A stretch of DNA of 64,000 nt from Angiostrongylus vasorum (Eukaryota; Nematoda; Chromadorea; Rhabditida; Metastrongylidae): the NCBI GenBank assembly GCA_018806985.1, contig JADANN010000139.1, positions 372,001-436,000 on the forward strand, written 5' to 3'. The notes under the pieces are model-generated. The model was not told the origin of the DNA, searched no databases, and saw nothing but the letters and a program-made list of their open reading frames with translations. Position 1 is the stretch's first letter, and each line of letters starts with the position of its first letter. Shown here piece by piece: positions 58,209-64,000 of the stretch. The translations under genes were made by a program, and so were the position numbers.

Positions 58209-58993
58209 ATGAGTGAGCCAATCAATCGTCCCAATTCGACGCTTACTCGCTTATACGAGACGCTTTTTGTGGGCTCATTCCTTGATTCAAAATCAACCGT
58301 AACTGCCTATCTTATTTATATGTATGCTGGCATCTTTGTGGCTATTGTTATCTTCTGTTCTTCAATGTTCCTTCTATGGAAACAAGCAGATAAATGGAAA
58401 AGATACACCGACTATATCTGCTCTGGTTCGATCCGTAGCAGCGTGAGTGATGATTCTTCATTTCTCTTGTATACACACCACATAATCAGAATTCGTTCTA
58501 TCACCTAACTTTAACTACTGCACAACAAGACGACTATTTAAGAAAAACAGTGAGAGTTGTAGGACAGAAAATACACATCGATCTATCGCCTCCAATGCTT
58601 CACTGAATGATGTTCAGGAGAGCCTTCTAAATCGTACACATTCAGCGTCTTCGCCGGAGTAGAAGGAGGAGAACAGAGAGGTCTACGCGATCCAGAGCAT
58701 CCAGTCAAAGAGGACATTCCCAACGTTCAAGCCGTTCAAGTCGATCCACCCGCCCGAACAGAACCACTCGTTCTAGTCGGTCCAGCCGATCTAATCGGTC
58801 CAGTCGTTCGAAACAAAGCGATCGTTCTGGACGGTCTGGCCGTTCGAGTCGACGCAGTCGCTCCAGTCGACGTAGTCGTTCGCAACGTTCTTTGCGTGGA
58901 GCACGCACTACGTCATCGAATAGAAGAGACCGCCGCACATCGCGAGCATCTAATCGTGGCAGTGAATCCAAACGTTCTTCCAGGCGAGAATAG
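58209..58993 (+). CDS. One-pass membrane protein with Arg/Ser-rich tail, paralogue B
   Basis: Exons 58209-58442 (78 codons) and 58646-58993 (115 codons and stop), phase 0, donor GTGAGT, acceptor ACATTCAG; 193 residues. The acceptor TTTATTCCAG directly precedes the ATG (UTR intron or trans-splice site). Exon 1: LYETLFVGSFLDSKSTVTAY, hydrophobic segment of about 20 residues (GIFVAIVIFCSSMFLLW), then KWKRYTDYICSG. Exon 2 is about 115 residues of Arg/Ser dipeptides (SRSSRSNRSSRSKQSDR and SSRRSRSSRRSRSQR), longer and more arginine-rich than in paralogue A, whose tail uses Ser/Lys. RS dipeptides are substrates of SR-type kinases, but the membrane helix makes a splicing-factor role unlikely. The hydrophobic helix and the aromatic residues just after it resemble KCNE/MPS potassium-channel subunits in layout. 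I do not claim homology. Confidence 0.78.
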
Positions 58994-59305
58994 AAAGCTC
59001 ATCGACTGTTTCAGCTCTCACTATCGACTTTTCGGCCATTTTTTATTGGTATAGCGGTGCGTTGAGCATAAAGTTTCTGATAGTTTTTTGCTTTTAAAAC
59101 TTCACAAGTCAATGAACAATGCGGAAGGCTCTACTAAGCATTAAAGGACACTATGATTGAGAAAACGACAAAACTGGCAGAACGCTTCCAATGATTTCTT
59201 TGACCAAATGATGATAACATTGTAGCAACGGGAGCGCCTGGCTATGGTGGAGACGCTTCGTTTAAGTCAACCGAATACTCGTGGTTGATATCGTTACTAC
59301 TAGTA
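58994..59305. other. 3' flank of paralogue B
   Basis: A CATAAAG variant polyadenylation signal may be present at about 59069. Nothing else is recognised before the SINE at 59308. Confidence 0.3.
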
Positions 59306-59307
59306 CA

Positions 59308-59575
59308 AAGCTCTCAGCATTGATCAATCCATGGGGGATGCGCCATGCATTCGGATTCGTTAAGCATCGTTTGGAAGTGATTGAATGCATATCTGGCCTA
59401 TACAATGACTCGTGGTGCCTACCGATATATCGAGCCAGTGCTGTTATCCTTCCAGAGAAGTTTGGTACCAATTTGCCGACCTCAGAGGGATGGGAGGCTT
59501 GGTGGGCCATGGGAGCAGGTATCGATTCCATGTGTGTTGCAGGGCGCCTCCGACCACTGCACCACACAGACCCTT
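59308..59575 (-). mobile_element. SINE family 1 full copy
   Basis: Minus-strand copy from CAAAGCTCTCAGCATTGATC to GACCACTGCACCACACAGAC. The open frames of 80-100 codons over it on both strands are mirror artefacts of this repeat. Confidence 0.85.
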
Positions 59576-59579
59576 ACTA

Positions 59580-60700
59580 CTAGCATAGCAGTTAAAAACT
59601 CAGAATACAAAATCTTAAAATTACGAAGTACTTAAATCACCAATTCGACGAGGAAGATTTAAAAGCAAAAAGCTTTTAACCACCTTGAAAACCTTACAGG
59701 TGTACACTCAATAACTTAACAAAGTTTCTACGAGAAACATCCAACAGAAGATCTTCGTTCAAGACGTCTTCGATGTAAATCTGATTATATGAATACGATA
59801 GGATTTCCTAGGGTCCATTTTTTCTCCACAAGGGCTCTTCACACGGTAGCTGTGTTCTGTTACCCTGCAAAAATGAGTCCGAACAATGGTGAAACGATCG
59901 TTTAGAGTAAGGTGTCACCAGATGACTGACTGATGATGTAACAACTTGTTCTCGACTCACATTATTTGAGTCTGAAGAGAACAATGCCTTCAAGGTCGAA
60001 TAGATCTCTCCCGTCGCACACCAAGACTGATAAACTACCACTACTACTGTCATCTTTGATGCCACACGAGAATCAAATGGACGTGAAAACATCAATTGAA
60101 TTACCACTGACTCATCGTCGCAGAACCTGCCATAGCCTGTTGTCATATTCTTCCCAATGGTTCGAAGCAAGCACTAGCAAGTAATGGTGTCCTAAGAAAA
60201 ACTTCATGACCGGAGTCGAGGGACATTACAATGTTAGGCCACGATGTTGAGCGGATGTTCACTTGCTCGTTTGGAGACATGCGAGACTCAGTTAGTGCGC
60301 AGATCCAGTGCTTTCTAAAGGGATCACGTTGAATGTCTAACTCAAAAATTCTTCGTCATCATGGCCCCTTCATTGGGTTTTCTGACTTTTCAGCATCTAC
60401 TACTACATAATGAACCGAACATTCCACACCGAAAGTAACAAAGTTAACAAAGTGAACATGGACTAGAACGCTTTTAGAGTGGGTTCGCAGTTCTACATAA
60501 GCTTCTTCTACAAACTTTTTCTTGGTGGCTTTCAATACTATATGATGTAAATCTTACGACACAGAGAAATGCATTATGGAGAATTTCACTTGCTGGATAT
60601 GAATGTGGATTTACAAAACCTTCATCAACAAGTTCTTCTTTATCCAAGGAGCTAAACTAACGCATACACATATACATACACATAGACACTATGTGAAAGC
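59580..60700. other. Unassigned stretch
   Basis: A plus-strand frame at 59966-60184 (MPSRSNRSLPSHTKTDKLPL) and a minus-strand frame of 120 codons overlap; neither has supporting splice sites. I see no repeat copy. Confidence 0.3.
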
Positions 60701-60714
60701 GTATTCGGGCATCT

Positions 60715-61072
60715 CTTCCCAACACTTTACCGCCTCATCACGGCTGGGACGTGCTCCTGCATGTTGGGTTCGATGTTTAGCGGGGAAACTCATCCCCTGA
60801 CAGGGTCTCCCAGGCTGAGAAGGAGTCCGGCGTTTCCATCAGTAAGCCTAGCTAAGAGTAATCCAATACCAGGATCTACCACCTTCCTGGTATCAAACCA
60901 GTCGCATGGTGGCAAATCTCCCTCTGATCCACAAGGGCTGCAACTGCTTTGGCCAGGCTGATCTCGGAATTCCACGGAACCACAGTGGTTAAACAAGCAA
61001 ATCTCCGAAAAATGGAGGTTATGCTGGGGCCCGCACAACCAGTGAGGACGGGCCATCCAAGTATCCAAGTAT
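60715..61072 (+). repeat. Repeat family 3 copy
   Basis: From CTTTACCGCCTCATCACGGC to GCCATCCAAGTATCCAAG. About 40 bases around the GTGGTGGTGAAGACCTGG block are deleted relative to 4872-5225. Confidence 0.8.
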
Positions 61073-61426
61073 TCGATCCGTCAGATGTCTTCCCAAACTC
61101 CACGGCGTAACATTTGTCATTCACATAAAAGTTCCTTATCATTAGACATCAGTGATAGTCTTCCTTCCAATTTCACGATCGCTTAAATGGCGATGGTGAT
61201 TTTTTCTTCCGCATCCATGAGCGTCTAACCAACACTTTATTATCTCACTGAGACCGGATCTTTTTCAACTTTCCCGTCAAACGATCAACAGCAACTAGTT
61301 TCGGGAAAGCGAAAAAAAGGTTCCATATGAGAAGCACCACAATATGATATGTTGCACCTACCATGTTTTAAATCATGGCGTAAATTACAAAGTTTTAAAG
61401 GAAATATGTAGTTTTCTAACTTTCAG

Positions 61427-61610
61427 CTGTATGTGTTCATCTGTGTGCACATCACCTGTATTACTTAAATCTCCCTTTGATCGGCAAAAGATTCGAGTCG
61501 GTGTCAACAAAGTCCTCATTCGTACCTGCCAGGGTTACCCAGTGGATTCTGTTTATGCTAGAGAGTTGACGAGCATTATGCTCAATAAATTTCGCCTTAA
61601 AGAAATCTAG
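61427..61610 (+). CDS. Possible terminal exon, unrecognised
   Basis: A good acceptor (CTAACTTTCAG) is followed by 61 open codons ending in TAG. The sequence has protein-like content: SPFDRQKIRVGVNKVLIRT and ELTSIMLNKFRLKEI. No upstream exon was found, and the opposite strand is also open, so this is weak. If real, it is the 3' end of a plus-strand gene. Confidence 0.28.
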
Positions 61611-62735
61611 TGAACGGTTCAGTTGGTATCTTGTATGCGCCTGAAATCCCATGAGAACTAGTTGCCAACGGCCCTTGTCTACTGACGATAGTCAGGACAC
61701 AATTTGTCCAACACTTACAATCTCTGATATCTTTGTATATCATCATATTATCTCTCTCAATTGTGTACTAGCGCGCAGCAAAAATTTATAAACCTGAATG
61801 CAACTTAGAACCTTCAGCTCTTTGTCAACGAAATATAAAGTTGTTTAATCTATCGCTACAAAAAACTCTGACTTTTAGAACCCAGAAGTCTTCGGAAGGT
61901 AATATTGTAGCCGCAGGTTTGTTATTAGAGATTTTCTTGGCACGTAGTTGTCAAGGAACCTTGGCGAGTGAAAGTCAATTGGGGAGATATTCAATACCTG
62001 TGCTACGTGCTGTATAAAGTTGTGCCGTGTTCTTTCAACCTTGGCAGTGTAGCTCGAACAACTTGTGGGTCAGAGGTTGCAGTTCTTGGCAAATCTGTCA
62101 AGCTACGGCAATAATTCCCTACATTAATGATTTCACGATTTCACCAAAACCTATGAAGTTGTATAACCATACGCCGAGTATGAAGAAATCGTCCTGATTT
62201 TACTCTCTGATAATGCTACTAGCGGCTTTGGAGAATGATCAACCCTTCTTCATGCCCAACTATTGGCGAAACGACGTCAGGTTCCATGAAATGTGGAATT
62301 CTCATCGTATAGCACAACGTGAACAAAAAACATACCGTCCGGTGGCGAAAAAAAAAAAGGACAGAACAAGTTTGATATCGAAAATCCCTTTGTTCTTCTA
62401 TATGATTCATACGGCTCATTCCTGACGATTTTCTTGACTTTCAAACTTAGCAGACGTATTCATTTTACACAGATACATGCGGATGCCTTCAAATTGCCGC
62501 TATTGATGTCAGCCGGTCTTCTCCAATCCTCCTCAGCTTGAAGGTTCTCATCTTCATAAAGAAACTTCTGCAACTAAAGTCGTACCATACATTCGTTAAT
62601 GATTCCTCGACTGAATGCAACACTGGTATTGCAAGTGGTTTCCACTGATTTACTTCCACCTTTCATGTCATGTACGAATTTGCTCGAATTGTTCTCTAAA
62701 CGACCGGATGTAATTCTGTGATATTGAGAAAGCAC
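61611..62735. other. Unassigned stretch
   Basis: No confident gene. A 70-codon plus-strand frame at 62213-62425 (MLLAALENDQPFFMPNYW) has no splice support. Confidence 0.3.
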
Positions 62736-62740
62736 AGATG

Positions 62741-63016
62741 GCGAGTGTGGCGTAGTGGTCGGAGGCGCTTTGCAACACACACGCGGAGTCGGTCTCATCG
62801 CCCATGGCCCACAAACCCTTCCATCCCTCCAGGGTCGGAAAATTGGTGCCAAACCTGTCTGGGAGCATAGCAGCACTGGTTCGATGCATCGGTAGGTCAC
62901 CGCGAGTCATTGTAAAGGCCAGATATGCATTCAATCACCTCCAAACGATGGTTAATGAAGTCGTATGCATGGCGCATCTCGCCAGAGATTTTTTAACGTC
63001 ACGAACTTTATCCTTC
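62741..63016 (+). mobile_element. SINE family 1 full copy
   Basis: GCGAGTGTGGCGTAGTGGTC head, GGGTCGGAAAATTGG block and ACGAACTTTATCCTTC tail. Confidence 0.85.
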
Positions 63017-63401
63017 TATTATTAAAAAAGTACTCCTAAAATGATTTAGCGTCTCATGGTGACTGAGAGATATTGCTTCGTAATGATCTAAGATAGACAG
63101 CTGTTTAAGTGTAAATGTTTGCCACGATATAGCTCGGAGAGCTACCCATGACTATTTTATAACCAAGGGTAGTAAAAACTAAAGAATGTCATATCAAGAG
63201 TGTCAAAAAGCAAAAGTAGACTTTATTTGATGTCTGCTATCAAAACGATTACAGATGGCAAGTAACTGCTAACGTAGTGGAAGGCATCGTGATGAAGTGC
63301 CTTTCTTCCGAGGAAGTTTTTACTTTTAAACCAGAGCAACACTTCCAATGACTTCGTACTTTGTGAACCAGTGTCCGAGCGAGACGACTATTCTTGTTGA
63401 A

Positions 63402-63717
63402 TTAAGGCCTTTCTAAACGTAGAAAAGCACCCATATACAAAAATTCTTTCATAAATGTACTAAAGCTTCTGAAAGCTCTCCGGCATTTCCAGGTACATGC
63501 TTCATTTATCCCTACTTTTAACGGACCATCAGGCCATTCCAAGTTAGCTATATCCAGCTCTACAATTCTGACGTGAAAGACTGTCTCACGTTTAGCCTTC
63601 GCCTTGGTTAGCAAGCCGTCACGCATACTGCGATGCTTTCTCCGATGGCTTTTAGGGAAGTCCGGAATTTCCTCACAGAAAAGATGACCAGATGAAATAG
63701 GCCATCGACTGTACGGT
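63402..63717 (-). CDS. Probable terminal exon of an unrecognised gene
   Basis: A strong acceptor on the minus strand (CCTATTCAG, ending at 63718) is followed by one base and 104 open codons plus a stop at 63402. It reads PYSRWPISSGHLFCEEIPDF, then a basic patch KSHRRKHRSMR, then ELDIANLEWPDGPLKVG and FMKEFLYMGAFLRLERP. Composition and the splice site suggest a real gene whose other exons lie beyond the right edge of the window. I do not recognise the family. Confidence 0.45.
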
Positions 63718-64000
63718 CTGAATAGGACAATGATTTGTAAAATTTAAACATTTAGAAGGTAGCAAGAAGTCAATATGATGGCAGGACCGAAAATATGCAC
63801 ATCGACGTACATAGAAATATAAGAGCAAGCTGTCAAAGACTCCGAGCTTACGGTCGTGGCCCAATTAATGCAACTACGACTCCGTGAAATCAAATCATAC
63901 GACTCATCTTTCTAGAAGAACAAGATATCTCAAAACCAAGACGCATAGGAAACTCGTCCACTTTTATATCGATCTTACGGACGATTTTCATAGAGAAGCC

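Noticed and set aside
59808..60170. 120-codon minus-strand frame
   Set aside because: The plus strand is also open, there is no acceptor or donor at sensible places, and no motif is visible.
1..64000. CRISPR arrays, bacterial operons or Shine-Dalgarno sites
   Set aside because: The window is eukaryotic: introns, SINEs and a nematode collagen. The repeated units are dispersed, not spaced at a regular short interval.

Overview
This window reads as chromosomal DNA of a parasitic nematode, most likely a clade V strongylid of the hookworm type. The evidence is a nematode cuticle collagen, an intron-rich BBS-1 gene, acceptor sites of the TTTCAG type directly in front of start codons (cis- or SL trans-splicing), and heavy loading with RTE-type LINEs, Penelope-like elements (PLEs) and tRNA-derived SINEs. 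The species call is inference; the eukaryotic multi-exon structure is seen directly. Few open frames longer than 100 codons are genes. The genes had to be built exon by exon from splice sites and reading-frame phase.

Layout. 1-5.3 kb: repeats only. 5366-7398 (+): two-exon Pmp3/UPF0057 small membrane protein. 7.8-13.5 kb: decayed RTE and SINE material. 13554-33241 (+): a 13-exon bbs-1 gene (BBSome subunit, about 580 residues) whose introns are packed with SINEs, a PLE with a GIY-YIG domain and an inverted RTE copy. On the opposite strand, 16516-17734, three phase-matched exons of an unrecognised protein interleave with bbs-1 exons 2 and 3. 33.3-37.4 kb: repeats. 37476-38605 (+): three-exon cuticle collagen. 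38.6-47.5 kb: SINE-rich, no gene. 47565-47906 (-): a probable terminal exon of an unknown gene. 48620-50249 (-) and 58209-58993 (+): two divergently oriented paralogues of a small one-pass membrane protein with a Ser/Arg- or Ser/Lys-rich tail. Between them lies a nearly complete but dead RTE (53285-56820), itself broken by a PLE-derived insertion. 63402-63717 (-): another probable terminal exon.

The main biology is a ciliary gene (bbs-1), a cuticle gene (collagen) and an uncharacterised membrane-protein pair, with no sign of an operon or shared pathway. Three points merit attention: the paralogue pair, which resembles KCNE/MPS-type potassium-channel subunits in topology but is not assigned; repeated one-base homopolymer breaks in otherwise well-conserved exons, which argue for assembly errors; and a recurring hammerhead-like motif in PLE tails. 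SINE family 1 alone has over 20 copies or fragments here.
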